From NCBI GenBank assembly GCA_016165875.1, contig JABBOT010000014.1, positions 8,376,255 to 8,440,254 of the forward strand: DNA of 64,000 bases, written 5' to 3'. This stretch comes from Acanthopleura granulata. Lineage: Eukaryota; Mollusca; Polyplacophora; Chitonida; Chitonidae. Below the pieces are notes generated by a model that saw only the letters and a list, made by a program, of their open reading frames with translations, had not been told where the DNA came from and searched no databases. The position numbers were made by a program, and so were the translations under genes. The first letter of the stretch is position 1, and each line of letters begins with the position of its first letter. This document shows positions 23,901 to 35,969 of the stretch, piece after piece.

Positions 23901-24664
23901 TCGCAAGTTTTTTTTTGGGGGGGGGGGGGCAACTGGTCTTAGTATTTTTAACCCGGAACGCTCATTTTCGTTGACGACTAGTGTTCGAAAGTTGGATTCC
24001 ACGACTTCATTCATTGTTCAGTCTCCCCAGAGAAAATCCGTGTATTGGTGTTGGTGAAGAAATATCACGTGGCTGGAATCAAAATGTCAGGAATGCAAAC
24101 GAAAACCGACAGGCTTGTCACAAGCAGCTGCCCTGTTATTCATTGCTCCTGGGCAGCTACAGTTATTGTTATGACGCAAAGACTAATGACATTTCCTCGG
24201 TGATTTAATGAATGCTTCACCGGGACAAGTCTAAACGATGACAGATACAGGGCCTCAGAGGGTAGTCTCCAGACCTCCGTGACCTATAAAGGAGGGCAGA
24301 GGAGACAGCAAGTTTTCCAACAGATTCAAGATATTTACTGAAATCTGACCTCGATTGAATTCGATTGTAATGTCATATTATTAGATGTTACCCAGCGAAT
24401 GTATGGTGGTTGTTTGAGTTTTTGTGTCAAGAACAGTCATTTTTCGGTTTGTAAGATACCTTCCGAAAGGCGTTGGTTTGGTGGATACCTTCTGATGGGT
24501 GTGGTTACGCAGTTATCTTAGAATTAGACTCTCGATAGATTCTACTCGACTTTCTCAGTACACCAAGCATTACATATATAAACAAATTCTTGAATACGGC
24601 TTTAAATTGAAATATCCAAATTATAACCCCCTCCCTCTCCAAAGTTAAATGTTAGCGGTTAAGT
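20997..24664. other. No recognised feature
   Basis: The longest stretch without a recognised element. ORFs are all under 100 codons, overlap on both strands and show no family motif. One T9G13 tract is present at 23,908-23,929. Host regulatory or intronic DNA cannot be excluded. Confidence 0.45.
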
Positions 24665-24775
24665 CCTCGTGGGAAACCGACGATCTCCACAGGTTGCTGG
24701 AAGATTTTCCCACGTGCACCCGGAGAGAAAGCCATTCATGCTGGGCTTGAACTGACAGGGTCACTGCGTGAAACA
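24665..24775 (-). mobile_element. SINE family I, body fragment
   Basis: CACAGGTTGCTGGAAGATTT, CCACGTGCACCCGGAGAGAA and CATGCTGGGCTTGAACTGAC are the reversed SINE I body and the box B region. Head and tail are absent. Confidence 0.72.
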
Positions 24776-24997
24776 CTACTTTCCTTTTCATATAATCTTT
24801 ATCGTCGAATTTGCTGAATTTTATGAAGGGTAAAAATGGGACATTAATCGATTTTCTCCCAAAAGTTAAATTAAACTGATGTTCTGGGTCACACGTGTTC
24901 AAACCAGTCCTGTATAGAACGGCGTCAGGTAGCTTTCGCAGAGAAGTGAATCCTAACCAGTGTTTTCATAATAGCTCTTCATCCCACTGTGAAATCG

Positions 24998-25202
24998 GGG
25001 CTCAGTCGGTTACCAGAGGTCCCCCACCAATGTGGTCGCTGTGAGTTCAAGTCCAGCTCATGCTGGCTTCCTCTACCGGCAACCTGCGGATCGTTGGTTT
25101 CCACCAGGATCTACCCGGTTTCCTCCCACCATAATGCTGGCCGCCGTCGTATAAGTGAAATATTCTTGAGTACGGCGTAAACCACCAATTAAATAAATAA
25201 AT
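24998..25202 (+). mobile_element. SINE family I, nearly complete
   Basis: The head is shortened (GGCTCAGTCGGTTACCAGAG), box B GAGTTCAAGTCC is present, and the core and 3' domain are close to the family consensus, with an AAATAAATAAATA tail. One of the least diverged 3' halves in the window. Confidence 0.88.
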
Positions 25203-26690
25203 ACGGCGAAATCCTCTCAGCTGTAAGGTGACATCACAAGTTGCGTTATCTTTACCTGATTCAGATTATTTATTTACAGAAAGAAGAGATATTGCAGCAA
25301 TTTTCGTTGCAAGTTTGTTCACGCTTTTACAATAAAAAGTTGTCCATTACTTCGTACAATAAGGGTGGATAATCTTTAGCTTGTTCTGCTGTCGACTTGA
25401 CGTCGGCCAATTTTCCCTAAAATTCGCATCATATGTGCACCTATTCAGGCATGGGGTCCCTAGAGATGGATTTTTATTGACCCTTACCCGTTTTTTTTCA
25501 AGGCCGTTGTCTTAAACACATATCACATTGTAATCCCCCCCAAAAATTTGAAAGGCATTCTACCGTATTTGTTGACCAATTCCATCGGAGCCATATTTTG
25601 TTGAGAAAATGTTTTATATTCAAGCAATGTTTACGGCTTTCAATGTGACAATAACAACATTCGAAAATAAATCAAAATTTCCAATGCCAAGTGTGCAAAA
25701 AATTACAAACCAGCTAATGACACATTAGTCACAACATGAAAACCTTTACTGTGATGAGAACCTGTAATGTTGAAGCCTCACGCGTATCTGTGGAGTGGTA
25801 ACGTGTGCCTCGCGGCCTACTTTCCTTCGTTCTACGCATGTCAGAACTCATCACCAGGCAAATACAGGTTAAAAACCAATCACCCTGTAGCTATCTATAT
25901 ACTATGAAACCCCGTGGTATAAGTGAAAGGCTAATGAGAGAGTAAGCGATTGTATTTGCCGGGTTCTGTGTCACCTCCAACAGTTGCCGAATGCTAAGTA
26001 ACATTTGCCTATACAAATCGACGAAGCTATATAGGTACCTTTTAAACGAAACTTTCGCGGACATCCCTGGCCCTGAGTTACATAAAATGCTATACACGTG
26101 AATAAGACACTTGGAAACATTGTTACTAGCTTTATGAATTACAATGCAACATACATGGCTTATGGCCAACGACATAGACAGCTGGTTAAAATATTTAAAT
26201 GCTGAGAATTATTCAGTCCTCGGTATTTATAATTCATATTCATCAAAAGCAGATTGTTGGATTACTACTGAATATTTAACTTAATCGACGACGCGTTCAC
26301 AAGATCACGACTTTGCGATATGTATGAATTGGTGTAAAGGGCCAGCCAGGGCCTTTCGATTAAACAACGAACAGGTGGAATTGTTGAAGACCATACAATT
26401 TACTACCTTTCATGCTACAGAAACATGTGAGAAATAATCTGACATATATCTGTTAAATAATATCACATTTTACTTATATTGATGCCAACACTAATCGCGC
26501 AGTAAGGGTTATTCTTAATATGCTGTCCGGAATAATGGCTTTGAACACTTTCAAAAACTGTCTTACCAGTATGTCCTGCGTGAGACTTACACGGCTAATG
26601 TTACCCGTATGTACTTAGATATTTTCCTCTCTACGAAATCCGTGCTCAAATGGGGAATATGTCGAGCAGTAAATTGCATGTAATCTCGTC
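25203..26690. other. No recognised feature
   Basis: AT-rich, with no repeat shared with other parts of the window and no convincing ORF. Confidence 0.45.
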
Positions 26691-27282
26691 TTACAAGGTA
26701 TTAGATCACTATCTGGGAGTCAACGGGGGACGTTAAATCTTTCTCAATCACACCACACATCCTGACCTGCTCGCCTTTCGATGTTATATGTATTACAAGC
26801 GTTTATTCCGTCGTACGTCGTATTATTTACGTTGTACCCAATTCTCATTGCTCGGGGACTTAATGCGCTTGTTGTCTAAGTAGGAATCGTATACCTGGTA
26901 GTGTCATAGTAATAACCTGTTAACTAGGCCTTTATTTACCACATGACCAGGGTGGAGGACAGAAGCTGCCACGTAACGTCTGTTAGACGGTCTGGTCTCT
27001 GTCAATGAGTGGCCAGTTTTCTGGTTAAGAATGACAAAGTGATTACAACGAAATGACCAGTAGGTTTGAAGTGGAAGTATGCTACATGTAGACTGCATTA
27101 AAAAATTTATATTTACACTCTCTGTCATACACCAGTTTGGCCTGAACTGGGAGACTGAACTTACACACTTTGAGTGCTTTCACACCATAGACTGTGCACC
27201 AGTATCCCCTGAGCTAGTAGACTGAACTATTATATATTTCTCTACTTTTGAGATTGTTTTCCAGTGTCTTTTTATTTTCTTT

Positions 27283-27412
27283 TGGATTAATGTTTTAAGT
27301 CGTACCCAAGAATATTTCACTTATACCAAAGGAAACCGGTCAGAGCACGGGGGAAACCCACGACCATCCTCATATTGCTGGCAGATCTGACCGGAAAGGA
27401 AGCCAAAAAAAG
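27283..27412 (-). mobile_element. SINE family I, tRNA head missing
   Basis: Reversed 3' domain CCCAAGAATATTTCACTTAT, then CGGGGGAAACCCACGACCAT and GCTGGCAGATCTGACCGGAA. Present in D1 but not at the matching point of D2. Confidence 0.8.
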
Positions 27413-29186
27413 GTAAGTTTTGGGTCAGTTGCCTCTTTCATGGCAAATCAATTTTACCACGGTCACTAAATTTTCATAACAAAAGCTGCTTATCTGTAAA
27501 ACCGCCGAGATAGTTCGCTATGGTGGAAGCTCGTTGAGAGATCGAGAACTGGTAAAATTCACACCAATCCTCTATACCAGACATTCGGGCAACGGTAGTT
27601 GACAGTTTTGTCAGTTACAGAGCACATCCATCTCCACACCTCCCCCACCAGCCAGGCGAATCTCCGTGTCTATAGGAACACTTGTCCTGACCTGGTTCTC
27701 TGCCTGACCTGACCACGCCTTTTAGTGCTCACCAGATCACAGTGGCAGATCATAGCCACCTACTAAAGCACCTTCACATATTTTTAACGGCCAGGCTTAT
27801 TCAGCAATCTTCGTATTGGGCGTGTTGCTCAATACGTCATCACACATATCCTGTAAACTGTAAGATCTTCGGCAACAATTCTACACTGCTGACTCAGTAG
27901 AATGGTGGCACAATCACCCAGTGAACTGTACCGTCACGTATTCTTCTCTTTGGCCAGGGTTATTCTGCACTGTTTCAGCTAAAAACTGTACATATATATT
28001 TGCATTAAAGGTTTGGTCTGGCAATGAAGACGATGTAGTGAACGGGTGTGACACATTATCGTACACTGTATCAGAACATTAACTGTTTCGTCTTGATGAA
28101 TTCAAGTTTATTGAATGGATATGGCATAACACCTCTGTGGCAGTACTGTGACCACGTCGTGAGGAGTAATGTCGTTTGGACAGTTAATTCTCCACGTGTT
28201 ATACATGCCTTGTATCGTAGGGCAATTACACATTCGATATCTTGTACTTACTTTGAATTGTTAATGGTTGTGTGATTGATAGCATTTTGTTAGCTACCTG
28301 TCACTTTTTAACCAGTATTGCGATATGTGTCTAGACTTAAGGGTGAGAGGCTACGGAAGCAGTGTTGTTGGGATAGCAAGTGTTTCTCGGGGGAAATAGG
28401 CGCCAGTTGACCAGGAATAAATCATCCGGAGAAGGTCAGCCAAGGCTCTAGTCGTGACAGCCTGACCTTAAGCGGCATAAATCAGCACCCGAAACAATGC
28501 CCACAACAAAGCTTTAATTTACCAATACGGTATGGATTCTAACCCGACCTTTTGCTCCCAATACTTTTTCAGCGGTTCTTAACATCCATCGAACTGGCTT
28601 GCCTCAATCGCGACACTTTACGGGCGAGTACGCCAGTCGTTGTTATTTGTACTCTGGAATTAACAGCAAACGTCCGTATTTACCCCAAAAGATTGGTCAA
28701 TTTCATGCAACTATCAAGTCTCTTGAATTTCTGATGAAGCATCTCAAGTCCTGCTTGAACCCTTCGGTAGAAATCCCATATAGACGGCATTTATAACATA
28801 TAAATATATATATATATATAATGTAAACGTTTTTACAGTTGCCTGTGAGAAACAACCCCGCCTTTTTCCCCATTTATTATCACAGAAGGCTCGGTCTTTG
28901 GATTTGATGAATTCTGAACGAAAAACTAGTATTAAAGCATTATTGTCTTATAACATTAATGAAATTTTAAAATAACCGCCCATGATTAAAAAATACATGA
29001 CGAAAATCAAAGGTGCAATAACTATAAGTATTAAACATATTCTAACCACTGTTAGTGGGTATGAAATTTATCCAAATTTGTAAAGGATTTATGTTCATGT
29101 TTAATGAATGAATGATAGTTTCCGATGTCACAATGTTAGTGTAGAAGCAATGGGCATTGTTGTAGGATTTACAACCATCTGAGATA

Positions 29187-29303
29187 CAACCGGAGAGGAA
29201 TTCAGCCCCAGCTGCACTTTACCACAATACGACCGCACTGGTGAGAGGTTTGCTAGTGATGATGCCTTTTTAGCGCGCTAAGTACTCGGCCACAGGGGCT
29301 CTC
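29187..29303 (-). mobile_element. SINE family I, head fragment
   Basis: Reverse-complement of the tRNA-like head: TAGCGCGCTAAGTACTCGGC and CACAGGGGCTCTCG, preceded by a degraded box B region. The 3' domain is lost. Confidence 0.6.
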
Positions 29304-30325
29304 GTCCGGCACAATCGCTAACTGCGCTTCTATTGTCTCGGTACCTGTAATTTACCAGAACATTTGTCTTCCCCTATGGGCAAAATGTTGATCAAATAGA
29401 TGTATTCTGCACTCGTTCCCGGTAAATACGCACTTAGCTACATAGCTATAGTAGCTCTATGGCCAGGAAAGACTGATGCAGAAAAGAGAATTGGTGGATT
29501 GGGAACTGACCACTTTCTGTGAGCTATGGCAGGTGATGGAAATTCAAATGAACTACCTGTGACAGGAGTGTGGTAATTTACCAGAGAAGTCAAGGCTTGA
29601 CAGAATGAGTCTTTATAATGACCTTACACATTTCAATAACACATTTCAACGCCAATATCAAAATCGGTTCTGACTTTCACAGTTTAACAAATAAAATGAA
29701 GAGTTTGAAGAAAAATCAGATTAATCAGAAACCAGCATGACGCTTCATCCCTTCTGTCTCAACGTCAGGTTGATGCTAAGTTGACTGCAGAACGTAATTA
29801 TGTAAACTAATGAATTATGGGATGTCTAAAAACAAAATTTATCATCTCTTCATCAATACAAAAGCACGAGACAAGCGGAAAAAAATCATTATCACATTTT
29901 CTTCAATTTGTGAAGATATTAGCTAATACTGGTGCTAAGGAAGATATTCGTTTGGTGATAAATTCCGTTAGTTGGAAATGAGAAATTGATTTTTAACCGT
30001 GTTGGAAATTATTGTGATTTATCGCCAATTTTCAGAAAGAATTGCGTTTTAACTACAATAAATTAATTAGGTGTCTGATAGATGATAAACTGCAAAACTG
30101 ATTTTAAATTGTCCATCGATTGCTGCCAGATACGGGATGTTTTCCATCCGCCTTGTGGATCAATAAAACCACTAAGATTTAGTCGTCAGAAATGTGGCAA
30201 ACAAAATACTCCGCGTCAGACTCGAATTGAACACCGCTAATCAGGTAAGCATATCACTCAAAACCTAATTTGTTTTTAAAAGCCTGACGTCGGAAATTGT
30301 TCAACAATAAAACTGCCTGTCTACA

Positions 30326-30975
30326 ATGAATGAATGAATGATCGAATGATTATCGCTCAACGCTGTCTCTCTAGACGTCAAATTTTTCTTGCTGTACGAC
30401 TCAGTTTCTGGGGTCACACAAATAATGAGCGTAAAATATCAATTTTTGAAACACAGAGACCAAGCCGTTTTAACAAAGTGCCGTGTTGGGCATTCTCTTC
30501 TAATACACAATTTTGTCCTGGATGGGAGCAGTGCTCCCGAGTGTGTTGGATTTGATGCCCAACACGGCATCACACATATCCTGTTTGACTGTGTAGACTT
30601 CGCTCATATTCGGCCAAGATTCTACGCAGTCGCCGCTACATTTTATTTATTTGACAGCGTCGATGGCAATGCTGTCATTGATTATTTCAGGTACATAGGA
30701 TTACATGCATATGATAAGATATAATTCCACTTACATTATACATATTTGTAGTTTATATACACACATCGGAATTTTAAAAATTATAGTGGTTTCCGAGTTT
30801 TAACCGAGGTTTAATTGTTTTACCTGGTTTTTAAACAGGTTTGTCTTTTTCAGTTGATTTACATGTTTAAATTTTTCTCTTGAAAACCATATGGTTCAAA
30901 ACATGTTCTCGCCACGATATGGCTGAAAATTGCCCATGTGGTGTAAAGCCATAATCATTCATTCATTCATTCTGG
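30326..30975 (+). mobile_element. I-type LINE, 3' end copy (plus), with a minus-strand tail at its left edge
   Basis: About 30,446-30,975 holds the last part of ORF2 and the complete 3' UTR, ending CCATAATC and then ATTC units (30,950-30,972). The left edge (30,326-30,372) contains GAATGAATGAATG followed by a degraded reversed 3' end, so two LINE termini lie in opposite orientation. It occupies the interval between duplication units D1 and D2. Confidence 0.82.
30446..30723 (+). pseudogene. LINE ORF2 C-terminal tail
   Basis: Encodes the extreme C-terminus of ORF2 downstream of RNase H, with QAVLTKCRVGHS, GSSAPECVGFDAQHGI and HILFDCVDFAHIRPRF segments. The Cys/His arrangement (C-x-H ... C ... 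H-x4-C) is typical of the C-terminal zinc-finger-like region after RNase H in such elements. The same segment occurs broken at 37,530-37,850, 52,170-52,340 and 55,440-55,600. A continuous frame of 111 codons covers it, but the first 20 or so residues are not LINE-derived. Confidence 0.8.
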
Positions 30976-31907
30976 GGAAATTATTTTTGCCACTCCCATT
31001 GTTTGCCCCTTCATAAAATACACATATTAGTGAATCCATTAGTCTATTAAACACTTTCAAAGCATCAAATCCTGTCTCAATAGACGGAAAGCTTTGCTCA
31101 AGCTACTGTTAAAGACACAGAGTGCCACGATGTACTAATTTTGGTTTGAAAACCTGATCATGTTTGACTGACTAACTGCAACACTATAATGCACAAGGAT
31201 GCCATCATGTATACATACCTGTGGTGGAAAAAGAACATAACTAATCACTATGTTCCACGGTTCAGCCGTTCTAGCACTTCATTCAGAAATACTGATTATT
31301 AAATACACAGATATGTAACAAGAGTTAACTTAACATTAAAATTGGTAAAATGGTGGGGAAAAAATATTTCTATGGCAGTTTTGTTCCATGAGGGCCGTGG
31401 GACTCGGGTGCTGCTGGGTCGTGCAGTCCCCGGACGCCGGCTGTTCTCGCTGGATCCCAGCACCATGCTACGCTGAAACCCTAGCTTGTCTGCAGGTAAG
31501 ATACTGGGAGGTATCGGGGGACGCTAATCTTTTCAATTACACTACAAATCCTCAACTTCTCTGCATGCCGCTTTTACAACAGGCGATTATTTGGAACAAT
31601 TCACATTCCCTGGCGTAATAATGCGTTTGTTGTCCGAGTTGAAATCGTATTTCTGGCATTGTGGTAGTAATAACCTATTGACTCTTCCCCTGCCCACGGT
31701 TATCTGGTGAGTAAGGTACATGAGTTGCAATTTCACTTTTGCTAGATGGTCTTTCCTATATCTAAAATTGACCACCTTTGTGGTCAAGAGTGATTGAGCA
31801 ATTAAGATGAAACGACAAGCAGGGTCTAAATGGAATCATGACTGCATTGCAAAACTCTGTGCTTATACACTGTCGTACACCAGAATGGTGGGCTGAACTT
31901 ATACGCT

Positions 31908-31978
31908 TTTTCGAATGAATGTTTATGGATTATCGCCACGTCGACAAATATCTCAGCCTTATCGCGGCGAGTATACAC
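31908..31978 (-). mobile_element. I-type LINE, tail-only insertion
   Basis: GAATGAATGTTTATGGATTA followed by TCGCCACGTCGACAAATATC and TCGCGGCGAG is the reversed 3' hairpin region of the LINE family, about 65 bp. D1 lacks it at the corresponding point. Confidence 0.65.
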
Positions 31979-32344
31979 TTTTAGCGTGTTCACATTGTGC
32001 CATACACTGTACACTAGTGTGACCTGAGCTAGCAAACTGAACTATACACTTCTTTATGTTTCACGTTGTTTTCCAATAAGAAAACGCCACACGGAAACAT
32101 TTACTCAAGGTGATACTTTGTTGTAAATAAAAATATAAGGTAAGTTTTGGTTAAATTGCCTCTTGTGTGGGAAATCAGTTCTTCCCAAATCATCTACACT
32201 TGAATAAAAATTCAACCTCTGGAGAACAGACATTGTTCAGATTTTAGTACACAAATAATGAATTACATAAGAAAAGGGGTAAACTATTAAAGGAGTATAT
32301 CTTAATGCCACCTTCGGAGTATTTCAGCAATATCATTAGTACCG

Positions 32345-32425
32345 AAATTTATTTGTTTTATCTGTTCAGTGTTTTACATCTTACTCTATAATATTTCACT
32401 TCCAAGATGGCTGTTATCATTACAC
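32345..32425 (-). mobile_element. SINE family I, 3' fragment
   Basis: TTGTTTTATCTGTTCAGTGT, then CTCTATAATATTTCACTTCC and a degraded GGCTGTTATCATTAC, match the reversed tail and 3' domain. Confidence 0.6.
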
Positions 32426-33800
32426 TGTTCCATGGCCACGAAAAGAGCAATCGGTGAATTCATAAACACATATACCATGGTCACAAAAATATCGCTGTAC
32501 CAGAGCTCGTTGAGAAACCGGACAGCTGAAATAATTAACACCAATCATCTATACCAGATTGTTGGCCAGTGTTAGTTCAGAGTTTGGTCAGGTACAAAAT
32601 AGATTCATCTCCTCACTACTCGATCAGCCAGGCGGATCACCGCGTCCACAGGAACTCTGTTCTGACGTGGGTACACCTTTTAGTCTTTACCAGATGATAG
32701 CCACGAACTGAACAGGATCTTTGCACAGTTATTCACCATCCTTCACTTTAAAACTAGATGTACGCGTACTTACATTCAAGGTATGGCCTGCTGTTTGAAG
32801 ACGACTTGATGATTAAAGTTTAATGAACGAATGAGTGAATATGATTTCACGCGGCTTCAGCAATGTTGTACGTAAATGCTGGCAAGTACATGAATGTCCT
32901 TTGAGCATGTATTTCTCCACTGGGTATACGTGCCTTGTATATCAGGACAGTTATACACACAGCATCGTGTAATGATTTTGATTTGTTAATGGTCTGTATG
33001 ACTGACAGTATTGTGTCCCGTACCTATTCCCCTTTAACCACTATTGTGATTTGTGCTTAGAAACACTTAAGAGCAAGAAGCGAAGGAAGCAATGCTATTC
33101 CGAGAGCAAATGGCTCTGTGGGAAGTGGCCGCCTCGGTGATATTGACAAGGAATGGATCGTCCAAAGGAAGTCAGACACGGCTCTGGTCATAACAGACTC
33201 GCCTTAAGCGGCACAAAACAGCTCCTCAAACAATGCCCACAACTGAGCTTCAATTCACCAATATGGTATCGATTCTAACAGAATCTTTTGCCCCTAATAT
33301 TTTTTTTGCGTCTTAAGACACCCAGAGCACTCTTTTGCCTCAATCCGGACGTTTAAAGCGCGGACACTGAGCTGTCATTATGATGTGAACTAACAATAAA
33401 CGTCCGTGTTTACCCAATGGGACTGTCTCTTTTCCAGGCGTTATGGCGAGTCTCGAGATTTCCAAGGATGTATCAGAACGTTCCGTTTTAGCGCTTCGGT
33501 AGAAATTCTCTTTTGGGCAGGCAAATATTTCAGCAAACCATGGAACCAGGAGGACTTGTATTCCAGACGGCGTAACAAGCGCTCGTAATACCAATCGCCA
33601 CCGGTATCATAGAACTTGTTACTGGAATACTCAGTGACACGATACGGTGATATGGGTCATATTGTTTTTGGCTTCATTATCCCACAGAGGACCTATCAAT
33701 GTAACAGAGAAAAGTGGCCCTTGTTACAAGAAATCGCTAAGGTAATGTTGTTGCTTTGGCTGCCAAACATGAAGATTAAAGGGATATGACCTAGTGATTT

Positions 33801-33905
33801 TCTTGGTGTTTTACGCCGTGCTCAAGAATATTTCACTTGGAGGAATCCCACAACCATCTAAAGACTGCTGGCGGACCTTCCCTCTTATGACTGGAGAAGA
33901 TGCTG
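33801..33905 (-). mobile_element. SINE family I, partial
   Basis: Reversed 3' domain TTGGTGTTTTACGCCGTGCT and CAAGAATATTTCACTTGG, then a shortened body through GACTGCTGGCGGACCTTCCC. Confidence 0.72.
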
Positions 33906-33997
33906 GATTTGAAAATCTTTTTATTCGCACGTTTTGAAGAAAGCGGATGTATTGTTATGGCGTCGTACGTCTGTCCGTCTGTCTGTCCGCGCCGCTT

Positions 33998-34362
33998 TGT
34001 CCGGGTCATAACTTTATAACGACCACTTTCTAGATGTTTATTCTTTGCATAAATGTTCCTTAGGTCTGAAAGACGTGTCATGACCTCGACCCAAGGTCAT
34101 TAGGTCAAGGTCACCACGGCACATAATCCTAAAACTTTAGTCCGGGCCATAACTTTCACACAATAACTTTTGCAAAGGCTTATGTTTTGCACAAATGTTC
34201 CCTAGGTCTGCAGAATGTGTAATGACCTTGCCTTGACCCAACGTCATTAGCTCAAGGTCAAGATCACTACAGCACAATCCTCCCCGCCTTGTCCGGGCCA
34301 GAACTTTTTAACGACTACTTTGTACAAGGTTACACTTCACAGAAATGTTCCCAAGTCCAGGA
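33998..34362 (+). repeat. Tandem repeat of about 145 bp, 2.5 units, with AGGTCA half-sites
   Basis: Units begin at TCCGGG near 34,000, 34,141 and 34,292 (spacings 141 and 151 bp). Each full unit contains a CATAACTTT block, an AAATGTTCC block, and a cluster of AGGTCA-like hexamers on both strands. TCAAGGTCA occurs at 34,105-34,113 and 34,252-34,260. A CTGTCCGTCTGTCTGTCC microsatellite precedes it. The family identity is unknown. Confidence 0.82.
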
Positions 34363-34855
34363 GAATGAATGATTGAATGGTTATGGTCTAACGTCACATA
34401 GGCAATCTCTCCGCCATATCGCCGCGAGACCATCTTTAAACCAGGAATGAGTATATGATTTTCGAGACGATCAAAACTTACAAAAGGACGTAGACGTAGA
34501 CGGACGGGCTTAAAACCAGAAAAAAAACAACAACCAAACCTCGGTTAAAACTCGAAAACCACATTTTTTAGGAAATGTATGTATATATATATAGCAGTAT
34601 AATCTAGATCAATTTGTACACAGATGTAAGAATTATATCTTTTGATACAGTCCAATATATTTCAGGAACTTAATGACAGCGTCAAATAATTCAGATACTG
34701 AGCCGACCGTGTAGAGGATTTGTCGAAGTCCACACAGTCAACCAGGATATGTTTCACATCCAACCCACACCGGAGCACTGCTCGAATCTAGGGTAAAACT
34801 GTATGTTAGACGAGAATGCGCAACACAACACCTCGTTAAAACGACCTTACCTCTA
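34363..34855 (-). mobile_element. I-type LINE, 3' end copy
   Basis: Starts with GAATGAATGATTGAATGG, passes the reversed 3' UTR (CTCGGTTAAAACTCGAAAAC) and ends in the ORF2 C-terminal segment (GACGAGAATGCGCAACAC, then CTCGTTAAAACGACC). 5'-truncated. Confidence 0.85.
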
Positions 34856-35205
34856 CGAATGAATAAATGAACAACTGAACGCCACATAGGCAATTTTTCA
34901 GCCATACCGTGGCAAGGACATGTTTTACGCCACGAATCAGCATATGATTTTCAAGAAGAAAATGCGAACATAGAAAAAAAAATGAAAAAGAAAGACGTGT
35001 TTAAAACCAGGCAAAATAACTAAACGTCTGTTAAAACTCGAACCACGATAATTTTTAAACTTCTAATACGAATGTATAACTAGAAATATGTATGTATAAT
35101 GTATAAGGAATTATATCTGATGATATAATCCTGTATACTTTATGTAATCAATGACAGCACCACCATAAACGCTGTCAAATAATTCAAATATTGGGTCGAC
35201 TGGGT
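34856..35205 (-). mobile_element. I-type LINE, second adjacent 3' end copy
   Basis: Begins with GAATGAATAAATGAACAACT and repeats the same 3' UTR (CGCCACATAGGCAATTTTTC, CTGTTAAAACTCGAACCACG). It ends in the last ORF2 codons, which on the minus strand read DSVYGGAVIDYIKYTGLYHQ. Two truncated copies sit head to tail here. Confidence 0.82.
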
Positions 35206-35740
35206 TCCATGTCTCGATTTCAGACAGATTTAGCTGAGGTTTTTCTCGAGTCGTTGGATTTCTCAAACTTCGGGCCTCTGACGCTTTAACAACTGTATCA
35301 TGCATTCACCATGCCCTGCTACCCAGAATGACTCTAACAGAAGAAATCACCCACCTTATTTTCGACAATGAATAAAAGGTTGGGCCTAAACTAGTTACTT
35401 TCTAATCATCTGTGATTGGTGATGCAAATCCAAATGAGCCGTCTTTGTCATAAGTATGGTAATTTACAGGGAAAACGAGGACAGAGTCGGACCCTTACAC
35501 ACGGCGGCCAACAAAAGTTAACAATAAAATTTTTATCGCCATTATCGAATATTGCAGTGCTTTTTAGAGTATTTTTTTGTAAATCAAACGATGAGCTGCA
35601 AGAAAAACCCAGTTTTTGTCTGCCTTTAAAATTACCGAGAGATAGATATTGCGATTTATAGCTTGGAGAAGGTATTCATTCGGTGAGTGACAAACTCAGG
35701 CAGGTGTCAGCTTAATGCTAAGCTTAACGGAGGACATTAT

Positions 35741-35969
35741 TATTTATTTATTTATCTGATCGGTATTTTACGCCGTACTCAAGAATATTTCACTTATACG
35801 ACGGCGGCCAGCATAATGGTGGGAGGAAACTGGGCAGAGGCCGGGGGAAACCCACGACCCCCGCAGGTTGCTGGCAGACCTTCCCACGTACGGCCGGAGA
35901 GGGAGCCAGCATGAGCTGGACTTGAACTCACGGCGACCACATTGGTGGGAGACTTCGGGTCATTGGACA
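35741..35969 (-). mobile_element. SINE family I, nearly complete, low divergence
   Basis: Reversed tail TATTTATTTATTTATCTGAT, 3' domain, CATAATGGTGGGAGGAAACT core, GGCCGGGGGAAACCCACGAC, and box B (TGGACTTGAACTCACGGCGA). The extreme tRNA 5' end is missing. It is inserted in D2 and absent from D1. Confidence 0.9.

Larger units (their letters stand above)
26691..30320 (+). repeat. Direct duplication, unit D1
   Basis: A segment of about 3.6 kb that reappears, same order and orientation, at 31,492-36,530. Matched landmarks: CTTGTTGTCTAAGTAGGAAT (26,870) with TTTGTTGTCCGAGTTGAAAT (31,626); AATGCCCACAACAAAGCTTT (28,495) with AATGCCCACAACTGAGCTTC (33,232); AAGATATTAGCTAATACTGG (29,913) with AAGATATTAGCTAACACTGG (36,113). 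Divergence is substantial, so it is an old tandem duplication. No conserved reading frame spans the pair. Contains two SINE fragments. Confidence 0.78.

Noticed and set aside
33960..34000. CTGTCCGTCTGTCTGTCC as a promoter element
   Set aside because: It is a short microsatellite beside a tandem repeat; nothing ties it to transcription.
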